From Streptomyces sp. NBC_00523 (GTDB lineage Bacteria; Actinomycetota; Actinomycetes; Streptomycetales; Streptomycetaceae): a stretch of 64,000 nt of DNA. Below, piece by piece: positions 1 through 8,991 of this stretch. The stretch is taken from NCBI RefSeq assembly GCF_036346615.1, contig NZ_CP107836.1:2232001-2296000 (forward strand), given 5' to 3'. A program made the translations under genes and the position numbers. A model generated the notes under the pieces. The model was not told the origin of the DNA, searched no databases, and saw only the letters and a list, made by a program, of their open reading frames with translations. Each line of letters opens with the position of its first letter. The first letter of the stretch is position 1.

Positions 1-2333
1 TCTTCCGCGGCAAGGACGACGGCCTCGGCGGCGACCAGATCTTCTTCCAGGGACACGCCTCGCCCGGGATCTACGCCCGCGCCTTCCTGCTGGACCGGCT
101 GAGCGAGGCGCAGCTGGACGCGTTCCGCCAGGAGAAGTCGAAGGCGCCGAACGGGCTGTCCAGCTATCCGCACCCGCGGCTGATGCCGGACTTCTGGGAG
201 TTCCCGACGGTGTCGATGGGCCTCGGCCCGCTCGGCGCGATCTACCAGGCGCGGATGAACCGCTACATGGAGGCGCGCGGCCTCGCCGACACCTCGGACT
301 CGCATGTGTGGGCGTATCTCGGCGACGGCGAGATGGACGAGCCGGAGTCGCTGGGGCAGCTGTCCATCGCCGCCCGCGAGGGCCTGGACAACCTGACCTT
401 CGTCGTCAACTGCAACCTCCAGCGCCTCGACGGCCCGGTGCGCGGCAACGGCAAGGTCATCCAGGAGCTGGAGTCCCAGTTCCGGGGCGCCGGGTGGAAC
501 GTGATCAAGCTGGTCTGGGACCGGTCCTGGGACCCGCTGCTGGCGCAGGACCGCACGGGAATCCTGGTCAACAAGCTGAACACGACGCCGGACGGGCAGT
601 TCCAGACGTACGCCACGGAGACCGGCGCGTACATCCGGGAGCACTTCTTCGGGGACGACCCGAGGCTGCGCGAGATGGTCAAGGACATGTCCGACCAGCA
701 GATCCTGCACCTGGGGCGCGGCGGTCACGACCACCGCAAGGTGTACGCGGCCTATGCGGCGGCCAAGGCCCACAAGGGCCAGCCGACGGTGATCCTGGCG
801 CAGACGGTCAAGGGCTGGACCCTCGGGCCGAACTTCGAGGGCCGCAACGCGACCCACCAGATGAAGAAGCTCACCGCCGAGGACCTGAAGCGGTTCCGGG
901 ACCGGCTGCACATCCCGATCGCGGACAAGGAGCTGGAGGACGGCAACCCGCCGTACTACCACCCGGGCCGCGACTCGGAGGAGATCCAGTACATGCACGA
1001 CCGCCGCAAGGGCCTGGGCGGTTACGTCCCGACCCGGGTGGTGCGCGCGAAGCCGCTGCCGCTGCCGGAGGACAAGACGTACGCGGCCGCGAAGAAGGGC
1101 TCGGGTCAGCAGTCGATCGCCACCACCATGGCGTTCGTCCGCATTCTGAAGGACCTCATGAGGGACAAGGAGATCGGCAAGCGCTTCGTGCTGATCGCCC
1201 CCGACGAGTACCGCACGTTCGGCATGGACGCCTTCTTCCCGAGCGCGAAGATCTACAACCCGCTCGGGCAGCAGTACGAGTCGGTGGACCGCGATCTGCT
1301 GCTCGCGTACAAGGAGTCGCCGACCGGGCAGATGCTGCACGACGGCATCTCGGAGGCGGGCTGCACGGCCTCGCTGATCGCCGCGGGTTCGGCCTACGCC
1401 ACGCACGGCGAGCCGCTGATCCCGGTGTACGTCTTCTACTCGATGTTCGGCTTCCAGCGCACCGGTGACCAGTTCTGGCAGATGGCGGACCAGCTGGCGC
1501 GCGGCTTCGTGCTGGGCGCGACCGCCGGCCGGACGACGCTGACCGGCGAGGGGCTCCAGCACGCCGACGGGCACTCGCAGCTCCTTGCGTCGACCAACCC
1601 GGCCTGCGTGGCCTACGACCCGGCGTTCGGGTACGAGATCGCGCACATCGTGCAGGACGGTCTGCGCCGGATGTACGGCGGGACGCCCGAGGAGAACGAG
1701 GACGTCTTCTACTACCTCACCGTCTACAACGAGCCGATCCAGCACCCGGCGGAGCCCGCTGATGTCGACGTCGAGGGCATTCTGAAGGGCGTCTACCGCT
1801 ACAGCAGCGGGGAGAAGGGCGAGATCCCGGCCCAGATCCTGGCGTCCGGTGTGGCGGTGCCGTGGGCGGTGGAGGCGCAGCGCATCCTCGCCGACGAGTG
1901 GAACGTGAAGGCGGACGTCTGGTCGGCGACCTCCTGGAACGAGCTGCGGCGCGAGGCCGTGGACGTGGAGCGGTACAACCTGCTGCACCCGGAGGAGGAG
2001 CAGCGCGTGCCGTACGTGACGCGCAAGCTGTCCGGGGCGCAGGGGCCGTTCGTGGCGGTGTCGGACTGGATGCGGTCCGTGCCGGACCAGATCGCCCGCT
2101 GGGTGCCCGGCGCGTACCAGTCGCTGGGCGCGGACGGGTTCGGGTTCGCGGACACGCGGGGCGCGGCGCGGCGGTACTTCCACATCGACGCGCAGTCGAT
2201 CGTGCTCGGGGTGCTCACGGAGCTGGCGAAGGAGGGGAAGATCGACCGCTCGGCGCTGAAGACGGCGGTCGACCGCTACGAACTGCTGGACGTGGCCTCG
2301 GCCGATCCGGGGGCCGCGGGCGGCGACGCGTAA
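1..2333 (+). CDS. aceE: Pyruvate dehydrogenase E1 component, homodimeric type (5' end missing)
   Basis: Thiamine-diphosphate enzyme that decarboxylates pyruvate in the pyruvate dehydrogenase complex, feeding acetyl-CoA to the TCA cycle and fatty acid synthesis. The reading frame is open from base 3, well before the first in-frame ATG at 183, so the gene starts outside the window; about 776 of the roughly 900 residues usual for AceE are present. The ThDP/Mg motif is visible as [10 protein letters not shown] followed about 30 residues later by VVNCNLQ, and the pyrimidine-binding and C-terminal transketolase-like domains follow ([31 protein letters not shown]). The C terminus is complete, ending at TAA. 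The gene is isolated; the next gene is convergent. Confidence 0.97.
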   Translation, partial: FRGKDDGLGGDQIFFQGHASPGIYARAFLLDRLSEAQLDAFRQEKSKAPNGLSSYPHPRLMPDFWEFPTVSMGLGPLGAIYQARMNRYMEARGLADTSDSHVWAYLGDGEMDEPESLGQLSIAAREGLDNLTFVVNCNLQRLDGPVRGNGKVIQELESQFRGAGWNVIKLVWDRSWDPLLAQDRTGILVNKLNTTPDGQFQTYATETGAYIREHFFGDDPRLREMVKDMSDQQILHLGRGGHDHRKVYAAYAAAKAHKGQPTVILAQTVKGWTLGPNFEGRNATHQMKKLTAEDLKRFRDRLHIPIADKELEDGNPPYYHPGRDSEEIQYMHDRRKGLGGYVPTRVVRAKPLPLPEDKTYAAAKKGSGQQSIATTMAFVRILKDLMRDKEIGKRFVLIAPDEYRTFGMDAFFPSAKIYNPLGQQYESVDRDLLLAYKESPTGQMLHDGISEAGCTASLIAAGSAYATHGEPLIPVYVFYSMFGFQRTGDQFWQMADQLARGFVLGATAGRTTLTGEGLQHADGHSQLLASTNPACVAYDPAFGYEIAHIVQDGLRRMYGGTPEENEDVFYYLTVYNEPIQHPAEPADVDVEGILKGVYRYSSGEKGEIPAQILASGVAVPWAVEAQRILADEWNVKADVWSATSWNELRREAVDVERYNLLHPEEEQRVPYVTRKLSGAQGPFVAVSDWMRSVPDQIARWVPGAYQSLGADGFGFADTRGAARRYFHIDAQSIVLGVLTELAKEGKIDRSALKTAVDRYELLDVASADPGAAGGDA

Positions 2334-2413
2334 CGCGGGCACGAAGACCGGCCCGGTGCGGGGCGGTGGGACCCGGGAAGGGTGCCGCCGCCCCGCGGCG
2401 CGTCCGGGCCCGT

Positions 2414-2797
2414 TCAGTTCTCCCACACCTTGAAGGCACGCACCTGGTACGGCGAGCGGGGCAGCCAGGTGCCGCCGCCCGGGTACGTCTCGAACTCGCC
2501 GGTCTCCTGGCACTCGGCGGACTGGTAGGTGGTGACGGGCCGGCCGGTGCGGTTGGCGAGGGCCTGGGCGGTGGTGCCGGGTTTCAGCGGGACGCAGCTC
2601 TCGATGTCGATGGTGGACAGCTCATGGGTCTGCCGGGCGCCGGTGAAGTCGGGCTTCGACCAGAGGCAGAGCTGCCCGCTCGCGCAGTTCCCGAGGGAGA
2701 CCGGCGCGGCGGCCTTCGCGGGCGTGGTGGACGCGACGGGCGCGGACAGGAACAGGGCGGTGACGGCCAGGAAGGCCGCGGCAACGGTCGTACGCAT
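2414..2797 (-). CDS. Secreted peptidase inhibitor I36-like protein
   Basis: Small exported protein of 127 residues. Residues 1-30 form a signal peptide (MRTTVAAAFLAVTALFLSAP, then an Ala-rich cleavage region). The mature part has four cysteines and the pattern CASGQLCLWSKPDFTG, typical of the peptidase inhibitor family I36 / beta-gamma-crystallin-like proteins of streptomycetes. I chose the ATG at 2797 because the signal peptide starts there; the reading frame stays open further upstream without coding character. The target protease, if any, cannot be read from the sequence. It stands alone, convergent with aceE and divergent from the next hydrolase gene. Confidence 0.8.
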   Translation of the reverse strand: MRTTVAAAFLAVTALFLSAPVASTTPAKAAAPVSLGNCASGQLCLWSKPDFTGARQTHELSTIDIESCVPLKPGTTAQALANRTGRPVTTYQSAECQETGEFETYPGGGTWLPRSPYQVRAFKVWEN

Positions 2798-3050
2798 GCG
2801 AGTTGAACCCCCGTGATGATGAAACTGCCGTGAGGGAACCGCCGATGAGGCGGGTCCGGCTGATGCGGGTCGTCCACCGGTGTGGATCTCCCTGCACCCA
2901 CCCTGCGCCGTTACGGAGAGTAATCGGAAGGGTTGGCGGCCAGGTCCACTCCGAAAGGTGACTGTCCGCACAGAGTTGACGCGAAAGGCGCGGAGCGTGC
3001 CGGAGGGCCGTACGCAGGGTGAGGCAATCACCGTGTCCTTCCGCACAGTC

Positions 3051-3068
3051 GGGTGATGTACGTCACCC
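3051..3068. promoter_or_regulatory. Inverted repeat upstream of the first DUF1023 hydrolase
   Basis: GGGTGA, six bases, TCACCC: a near-perfect 18-bp dyad (16 of 18 positions symmetric) about 45 bp before the GTG start of the hydrolase gene and ahead of a TAGGGT hexamer at 3097-3102. It looks like an operator for an unknown dimeric regulator. The rest of the 313-bp gap between 2797 and 3111 shows nothing else I can name. Confidence 0.35.
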
Positions 3069-3110
3069 TGCTCCCGAACCGGCTCCACCCGTCTCCTAGG
3101 GTGGTCCGGA

Positions 3111-4322
3111 GTGACTTCCTTCGACTCCTCCCCCACGCTCACCGCTTGGCGCGCACTGCTCGCCGTCGCGGTCGTCTTCGTGATGCTCGCGACGACCGGC
3201 TGGACCGCCGTGCACCATCAGCGTTCCGGCGACTCCCGCGCGCTCGCGCTGGCCGCCTGGGCCAAGGGGTCGATAGCGGGACAGCCGCTGCCGGACGCCG
3301 ACACCCCGCCGTACAAGCTGGCGCACTTCTTCGCCACGCTGACCCCGGCGCAGCGCGCCCACCTCGCCGACCGGTATCCGCTCGTCGTGGGGAACCTCAA
3401 CGGCGCCCCGGTCACCACCCGTTACCGCGCGAACCGGCGGGCGATCGGACAGGCAACCGCGGTCGAGCGCAAACGCGTCCACGACACCAGACTCTCCGCG
3501 TCCGGCCGCGCCGAGGCCCAGCACCGCCTGGACCGCTTCCGGTCGATGCTCGCCCGGGACCGCCACTTCCTGGCGTTCGACCCGTCGGGGCGCGGGCTCG
3601 CCGCCGAGGTGTTCGGCGACCTGGACCGGGCCCGGCGCATCTCGCTCGTCGTGCCCGGCGTCGACACGAATCTGCTGACCCTGGAACGCACCGGGCCGAA
3701 GACCAACGCCGCGCCCGTCGGCATGGCCAAGTCGCTGTACGCCGCCGAGCGCGCCGCGAGCCCCGAAGTGCGCACCGCCGTCATCGCCTGGGCCGACTAC
3801 ACGACGCCCGTCGGCATCGGCATGGACGCCGCCCTCGGCAACCTCGCCGAGCGCGGGGCGGTCCGGCTCGACGCGCTCGTCCGGGCCCTCCCGGGACCGG
3901 CGCCGGTCTCGCTGTTCTGCCACAGCTACGGCTCCGTCCTGTGCGGGGTCGCCGCGAGCAGGCTGCCCGGCCGGGTCGAGGACATCGCGGTGGCCGGCAG
4001 CCCCGGCATGCGGGCGGACAACGCAGGTCAGCTGCGCACCCGGGCGCACGTGTGGGCGATGCGGGACAGCGGCGACTGGATCGAGGACGTGCCGAACCTG
4101 GAGTTCGGGGGCCTCGGACACGGGGCGGATCCGGTGGACCACGGCTTCGGCGCCCGGGTCGTCTCGGCGGACGGGGCGGTCGGTCACAGCGGTTACTTCG
4201 AGCCGGGCACCGAGAGCCTGGACAACTTCGCCGCGATCGGAGTTGGCGCGTACACGTCGGTGACCTGCGCGACGGCCGACAGCACCTGCAACGACGGGGT
4301 GTACGCCAACTCGACAGCCTGA
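3111..4322 (+). CDS. Membrane-anchored alpha/beta hydrolase, DUF1023 family
   Basis: Predicted serine hydrolase of the DUF1023 (Abhydrolase_8) family, 403 residues. One hydrophobic segment lies at about residues 12-33, so it is probably anchored or exported with the catalytic part outside. The nucleophile elbow is CHSYGS near residue 270 (GxSxG), and a late GHSGYFEPGTESL segment probably supplies the catalytic His. Substrate unknown. The GTG start at 3111 lies 8 nt after a TAGGGT hexamer (3097-3102), so translation is probably leaderless. It is clearly paralogous to the gene at 7433: both share PLVVGN-x-GAPV, FLAFDP, AEVFGDL and IAWA-x-YTTPVG blocks. Confidence 0.8.
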   Translation: MTSFDSSPTLTAWRALLAVAVVFVMLATTGWTAVHHQRSGDSRALALAAWAKGSIAGQPLPDADTPPYKLAHFFATLTPAQRAHLADRYPLVVGNLNGAPVTTRYRANRRAIGQATAVERKRVHDTRLSASGRAEAQHRLDRFRSMLARDRHFLAFDPSGRGLAAEVFGDLDRARRISLVVPGVDTNLLTLERTGPKTNAAPVGMAKSLYAAERAASPEVRTAVIAWADYTTPVGIGMDAALGNLAERGAVRLDALVRALPGPAPVSLFCHSYGSVLCGVAASRLPGRVEDIAVAGSPGMRADNAGQLRTRAHVWAMRDSGDWIEDVPNLEFGGLGHGADPVDHGFGARVVSADGAVGHSGYFEPGTESLDNFAAIGVGAYTSVTCATADSTCNDGVYANSTA

Positions 4323-4409
4323 CGCGCGTAGAGACACCGCGTCCGGCCTCCGGAAGCGGTCGACTCCGAGAGGGGACGGGGCGGGCAAGTGCCGCATACG
4401 ATGAGGCGC

Positions 4410-5348
4410 ATGGGTGATGTGCTGGCCGGAATTCATGCCACCTGGGAGTTCGACGCCGACTCCGTGCTCATCCGCTACGAACGGGGTATCCGCACGCCGA
4501 GACTCCTCCAGAGCCTCCGCGAGCGCCGCGTCCCGCACGCGGCGCTGTCGTCGGTGACGCTGACCCCGGGCAAGCGGGGCACGGTGGTGCTGCGCGCCGT
4601 CCCGCGCCCCGGGGCCGATCCGCTCCTCGAAGCCGCCGCCGGGCAGCTCAAGGACGGCTGCGACCCGTACCGGCTGGTGCTCCCCGCCGCGCGCGAGACC
4701 CTGGCCGAGTACTACGCGGACGAGCTGCGGGCCTGCCTCGGCGCGGACGCGGGCGAGCCCGCGGACCGTTTCCTGGTCGCGGCCCCGGAGGCCCCGATGC
4801 AGTTCAAGGCGTACGACGGGCGGGCCGGCTTCGACGGTGAGCGGATCTCGTTCCGCTGGTTCTGGACGGGCGCCTCCTCGGAGAAGTGGAAGGCCGGCGA
4901 CCAGACGTTCCCGGTCACGGATCTGTGCGGGGTCGAGTGGCGCTCGCCGGAGGGCCTGGAGGGCTACCTGCGGCTGCTGCCCAGGGGCTCGGACGCGGTG
5001 GTCCACGCGTCCGGAGGGCTCACCGGCCCCGCGACGGGCGGGACCGCCACCGGCGTCCAGCCGGTGATACCCCGGCCCGCCCGGGCCGACCAGGACCCCG
5101 CGGCGGTGATCTTCGGGCTCGGCTACGGCCCGGTCCACGAGTCGCTGCCCTTCGCGGCGGCCGTCCTCGAATCCGTACGCAGGAAGCAGTCCGCGCCCCC
5201 GGCCGCCGCTCCCCTCACCGCCGCCGCCCGGCGCGATCCGGCCGACATCGCGGAGCGCATCCACCACCTCGGGGAGCTGCACCGGGCGGGCCTGGTGACC
5301 GACGAGGAGTTCAGCGCCAAGAAGGCGCAGCTCCTGGCCGAGCTGTAA
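4410..5348 (+). CDS. DUF4429 domain protein with C-terminal SHOCT domain
   Basis: Cytoplasmic protein of 312 residues and unknown biochemical role. The N-terminal two thirds match the DUF4429 pattern common in Streptomyces (GIHATWEFDADSVLIRYERG at the start, and a second related repeat around FKAYDGRAGFDGERISFRWF). The last 35 residues, DIAERIHHLGELHRAGLVTD onwards, form a SHOCT motif, a short oligomerisation or anchoring module. I chose ATG 4410 because a TACGAT hexamer at 4397-4402 sits 7 nt upstream (leaderless pattern); GTG 4389 and ATG 4401 are alternatives. It is followed after 16 bp by a histidine kinase on the same strand. Confidence 0.75.
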   Translation: MGDVLAGIHATWEFDADSVLIRYERGIRTPRLLQSLRERRVPHAALSSVTLTPGKRGTVVLRAVPRPGADPLLEAAAGQLKDGCDPYRLVLPAARETLAEYYADELRACLGADAGEPADRFLVAAPEAPMQFKAYDGRAGFDGERISFRWFWTGASSEKWKAGDQTFPVTDLCGVEWRSPEGLEGYLRLLPRGSDAVVHASGGLTGPATGGTATGVQPVIPRPARADQDPAAVIFGLGYGPVHESLPFAAAVLESVRRKQSAPPAAAPLTAAARRDPADIAERIHHLGELHRAGLVTDEEFSAKKAQLLAEL

Positions 5349-5364
5349 CCGGCCGCCGCCCGAG

Positions 5365-6585
5365 ATGACCGAGCCGATACCCGCGCCCGCTTCCGCGCAC
5401 ACCACCGGGTGGACGAGGTTCCTGCCGCAGGCGGCCGCCGTCGCGCTGACGGTGCTCTTCCTCCCCGTCACCCTGGCCAACCTCCGCGATCAGTACGGAC
5501 TCGACATCGGGGTCGCCCTCACCCTCGCCGTCACCCAGTGCGGACCCCTGCTGATGCTGGCGCGGTCGCCGCTGTGGGCCTGGTGGATCGTCTTCCCGGC
5601 GGACATCGCGGGCGCGCTGGTGCTCCTCGGGAAGCCGGCCCGCGAGTACGACGTGTGGCCGTGGCCGCCCGCGCCGCTGATCGCCTGCCTCTTCCTGCTC
5701 CTCGCGCTGGCCCTGCGCCGGTCCCGGCGGGTGCTCGTCGCCGTCTGGCTGGCGACCGCGGCGGCGAGCCTCATCCTCCATCTGGTCCGCGCCGACCGCA
5801 GCAACGGCAGCGCGCTGCTGCTGCCCCTGTTCGCGGCCGTGGTGCTGGTGATCGGCGCCGCGGTACGGGAACGGCGCGTCGCACAGCGCCGGCTCGCCGA
5901 GCAGGAGACCGTCAGCGAGGCCGAGCGCGCCCGGCGGACGCTGCTGGAGGAGCGGGCCAGGATCGCCCGGGAGCTGCACGACGTGGTCGCCCACCACATG
6001 TCCGTGATCACCGTCCAGGCGGACTCCGCGCCCTACCGGCTGCCGGAGCTGTCGGACGAGGCGCGCGAGGAGTTCGGGACGATCGCGGCGAGCGCCCGGG
6101 AGTCGCTGACCGAGATGCGGCGGCTGCTCGTGGTGCTGCGCGGGGACGGCGCGGAGGGCGAGCGGGCCCCGCAGCCCGGGATCGACCGCTTGCAGCAGCT
6201 GGTGGAGGCGACGGTACGGGCCGGGCTTCCCGCCGAACTGTCGCTGGCCGCTCAACTGGGTGACGTACCGCCGGCTGTTGACTTGTCTGCGTACCGGATC
6301 GTTCAAGAGGCGCTGGCGAACGTGGTCCGGCACGCTCCGGGGGCACCGACGCGGGTCTCGGTCACCTCGGACGGGGGCCAGTTGACGGTGCTGGTCGTCA
6401 ACAGCCCGCCGGAGCAGCCGGTTTCGCCGCTGGAGTCGGCGGGAACGGGCCACGGTCTGGTCGGGATGCGGGAGCGCGTACGGTTGACGGGCGGCTCACT
6501 GGACGCCGGGCCGCTGCCGGACGGGGGGTTCCGGGTCGCCGCGCGGCTGCCGCTGTCCCCGGCCGGGCCCGACGACGCCCCCTGA
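5365..6585 (+). CDS. Two-component sensor histidine kinase, NarL-partner type
   Basis: Sensor kinase of 406 residues. The N-terminal half contains four or five hydrophobic membrane segments (residues about 15-165) with very short loops, so it probably senses through the membrane. HisKA_3 dimerisation domain: ERARIARELHDVVAHHM with the phospho-accepting His near residue 205. The HATPase has an N-box (IVQEALANVVRHA) and a late glycine box (GHGLVGMRERV). It is co-directional with the response regulator gene that starts 14 bp downstream, so the two form a cognate pair. Stimulus unknown; the flanking hydrolase and DUF4429 genes are possible targets. Confidence 0.92.
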   Translation: MTEPIPAPASAHTTGWTRFLPQAAAVALTVLFLPVTLANLRDQYGLDIGVALTLAVTQCGPLLMLARSPLWAWWIVFPADIAGALVLLGKPAREYDVWPWPPAPLIACLFLLLALALRRSRRVLVAVWLATAAASLILHLVRADRSNGSALLLPLFAAVVLVIGAAVRERRVAQRRLAEQETVSEAERARRTLLEERARIARELHDVVAHHMSVITVQADSAPYRLPELSDEAREEFGTIAASARESLTEMRRLLVVLRGDGAEGERAPQPGIDRLQQLVEATVRAGLPAELSLAAQLGDVPPAVDLSAYRIVQEALANVVRHAPGAPTRVSVTSDGGQLTVLVVNSPPEQPVSPLESAGTGHGLVGMRERVRLTGGSLDAGPLPDGGFRVAARLPLSPAGPDDAP

Positions 6586-6598
6586 GTCCGGAGGAACC

Positions 6599-7282
6599 GT
6601 GCCCATCCGTGTGATCATCGTCGACGACCAGGCCATGGTGCGGGCGGGTTTCGCGGCCCTGCTGGCGGCGCAGGCGGACATCGACGTGGTCGGTGAGGCG
6701 CCGGACGGGCGCCAGGGCGTCGAGGTCAGCCGCCGGGTCCACCCGGACGTGGTCCTGATGGACGTGCGGATGCCCGAGATGGACGGCCTCGCGGCGGCCC
6801 GCGCACTGCTGGAACCGCCGCCGGGCGTGGTCCATGTGCCCCGGGTGCTGATGCTGACCACGTTCGACGTGGACGACTACGTGTACGAGGCGCTGCGGGC
6901 CGGGGCGTCCGGCTTCCTGCTGAAGGACGCCCCGCCCGCCGACCTCATCGCGGCGGTCCGGGTGGTGGCGGCGGGCGACGCGCTGCTCGCGCCGTCCGTG
7001 ACGCGCCGTCTGATCGCCGACTTCGCGAAGCAGGGTCCTTCGGCGGCGGCCCGGGGCGGCGCGACGCTGCGGCTCAACGGGCTGACGCCGCGCGAGACGG
7101 AGGTCCTGGAACTCATCGCGCGCGGCCTGTCGAACCAGGAGATCGCCGGGAAGCTGGTGCTCGCCGAGCAGACGGTGAAGACGCACATCGGGCGCGTCCT
7201 GGCCAAGCTCTCCCTGCGGGACCGGGCGCAGGCGGTGATCTTCGCGTACGAGGCGGGGCTCGTCGTCCCCGGCTCCGCCTGA
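6599..7282 (+). CDS. Response regulator, NarL/LuxR family
   Basis: DNA-binding response regulator of 227 residues, partner of the kinase encoded just upstream. Receiver domain at residues 1-120: acidic pair in IIVDDQ, phospho-acceptor Asp in VVLMDVRMPEMDG near residue 55, conserved Lys in FLLKDAPP. The LuxR-type helix-turn-helix is at about residues 160-220 (LTPRETEVLELIARGLSNQE, then TVKTHIGRVLAKL). The GTG start follows an AGTCCGGAGGAACC ribosome-binding region. The paralogous hydrolase follows 151 bp downstream. Confidence 0.94.
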   Translation: MPIRVIIVDDQAMVRAGFAALLAAQADIDVVGEAPDGRQGVEVSRRVHPDVVLMDVRMPEMDGLAAARALLEPPPGVVHVPRVLMLTTFDVDDYVYEALRAGASGFLLKDAPPADLIAAVRVVAAGDALLAPSVTRRLIADFAKQGPSAAARGGATLRLNGLTPRETEVLELIARGLSNQEIAGKLVLAEQTVKTHIGRVLAKLSLRDRAQAVIFAYEAGLVVPGSA

Positions 7283-7432
7283 CGCACCCGCCCCACCCCC
7301 TACCCGGGTATCACACGGCAGTTGGCTCCCCGGTGTGACGCCCGCGCACCCACCGCGTTCCTACCTTCCTCCCGTCACGCCGAACGGCGTGCGGGGAGCG
7401 GCCGGTTGGGCCGGAGAGGGAGGGCGGGGCGG

Positions 7433-8485
7433 ATGCGACGTTACGCGAGGACCCTGGTCGCGGCCGCGCTGGCGGTCACCGTGGTGTCGGGGACGGCGGG
7501 CTGGGTGACGGGCAACGCCCAGCAGGCGGTCACGGGCCCGCCCCCGGGCACGGCGTCCTGGCGGGCCGACCACACGCTGGGCCGCGAACTACCCGACCCG
7601 GAGCGGGACTCGCCCGCCGAGACGGCCCGGTTCTTCGCGAGCCTCACGGACAGCGAGCAACAGGCCCTGGCCGCACGGCACCCGCTCGTCGTCGGCAACC
7701 TCGACGGCGCCCCCGTGGAACTGCGCTACCGGGCCAACGCCCTTGCCCTGCACGCCGCGCACGACCCCCGCTACGCCCACCTCGCCGAGGACCCGGCCCG
7801 CCGCTTCCTGGCGTTCGACCCGCGCGGCCGGGGCCAGGTCGCGGAGGTCTTCGGCGACCTGGCGACCGCCCGGCGGGTGTCCGTGGTGGTCCCCGGTTCC
7901 GACATCGACGCCGGAACCTTCGACCGTACGACCGACGTGTACGGCACCCCCGCCGGTATGGCCAGGTCGCTGTACGCCCGTACGGGTCCGGGCACCGCCG
8001 TGATCGCCTGGGCCGGGTACACCACCCCGGTGGGCCTCGGGCTCGACGCGGCGCGCGGGACGCTGGCGGAGGCCGGTTCCGCGCGGCTGACCCGGTTCAC
8101 GGACGGGCTGGAGGCGGCCGGGGTGCCCGTCACCACGGTGTTCTGCCACAGCTACGGCTCGGTCGTCTGCGGCCTGGCCGCGCACCGGCTGCGCGTCGCC
8201 GACCTGGTGGTCCTCGGCTCGCCCGGGATGCGCGCGGACAGCGTGGCCGGTCTGCGCACCGGGGCGCGGGTGTGGGCGGCGAAGGACCCCGGCGACTGGA
8301 TCGGCAAGGTCCCGCACGTCGAGTTCGCCGGGCTCGGCCACGGCGCGGACCCCGCGTCGCCGGGGTTCGGCGCCCGCCGGGTGCCCGCCGACGACGCGGA
8401 GGGCCACACGGGCTACTTCGCCCCCGGCACCGAGTCGCTGAGCGCGTTCGCCTCGATCGCCGAAGGCGCGTACGCCCAGGGCTGA
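7433..8485 (+). CDS. Exported alpha/beta hydrolase, DUF1023 family (second paralogue)
   Basis: Second DUF1023 (Abhydrolase_8) hydrolase, 350 residues. The N terminus MRRYARTLVAAALAVTVVSG is a signal peptide or anchor. The nucleophile elbow CHSYGS is near residue 238 and the C-terminal EGHTGYFAPGTESL probably holds the catalytic His. I chose ATG 7433 because it follows the purine-rich GGAGAGGGAGGGCGGGGCGG and begins the signal peptide; the frame is open further upstream. It is about 50 residues shorter than the paralogue at 3111, mostly because an RYRANRRAI-proximal linker is missing. Position after the two-component system suggests possible co-regulation. Confidence 0.8.
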   Translation: MRRYARTLVAAALAVTVVSGTAGWVTGNAQQAVTGPPPGTASWRADHTLGRELPDPERDSPAETARFFASLTDSEQQALAARHPLVVGNLDGAPVELRYRANALALHAAHDPRYAHLAEDPARRFLAFDPRGRGQVAEVFGDLATARRVSVVVPGSDIDAGTFDRTTDVYGTPAGMARSLYARTGPGTAVIAWAGYTTPVGLGLDAARGTLAEAGSARLTRFTDGLEAAGVPVTTVFCHSYGSVVCGLAAHRLRVADLVVLGSPGMRADSVAGLRTGARVWAAKDPGDWIGKVPHVEFAGLGHGADPASPGFGARRVPADDAEGHTGYFAPGTESLSAFASIAEGAYAQG

Positions 8486-8499
8486 TCCAGCGGGAAGAC

Positions 8500-8946
8500 C
8501 TAGCCCTTCCCGCCCAGTTCCTCCGCCAACCCGACGATGACGCCGTCGGGGCCGCGCAGGTAGCAGAGCAGGTAGGTGTCCTCGAACCGGGCGATGGAGC
8601 CGACGACTTCGCCGCCGAGCGGGCGCAGCCGGGCCACGGTGTCCTCGATGTCGTCCACGGCGAACATGACGCGGTGCGTGCCGAGCACGTTGTGCGGCCG
8701 GTCGCGCGGGGCGTCGATCAGCGCGGGGCTGAGGTACTTCGCCAGCTCCAGGCGGCTGTGCCCGTCCGGGGTCCGGAGCATGGCGATCTCGCAGTGGGTG
8801 CCGTCGAGGCCGGTGCACTGGTCGGCGAAGCCGCCCTGGACCTCGCCCTTGCCCTCCAGCTCCATGCCGAGTTCCTGGAAGAACGCGACGGCCGCGTCCA
8901 GGTCCTCGACCACGATGCCGACGTTGTCCATCCGCTTGATCGCCAT
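8500..8946 (-). CDS. VOC (glyoxalase/bleomycin resistance fold) family protein
   Basis: Single-domain protein of 148 residues with the VOC fold: MDNVGIVVEDLDAAVAFFQE at the start and two beta-alpha-beta-beta-beta modules. Metal-ligand type positions are plausible in DGTHCEIAML and THRVMFAVDD, but a specific reaction (glyoxalase, dioxygenase, binding protein) cannot be assigned. RBS-like AGAGGAGG precedes the ATG. It is encoded downstream of, and on the same strand as, the aldo/keto reductase with a 45-bp gap and could be cotranscribed with the MerR operon. Confidence 0.8.
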   Translation of the reverse strand: MAIKRMDNVGIVVEDLDAAVAFFQELGMELEGKGEVQGGFADQCTGLDGTHCEIAMLRTPDGHSRLELAKYLSPALIDAPRDRPHNVLGTHRVMFAVDDIEDTVARLRPLGGEVVGSIARFEDTYLLCYLRGPDGVIVGLAEELGGKG

Positions 8947-8991
8947 GCGGTTGCCTCCTCTGTCGCTTCCTCGTACGGACGCTACTCCGCG

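Noticed and set aside
2414..3142. Long 242-residue version of the I36-like protein
   Set aside because: The extra N-terminal part has no coding character and would bury the signal peptide.
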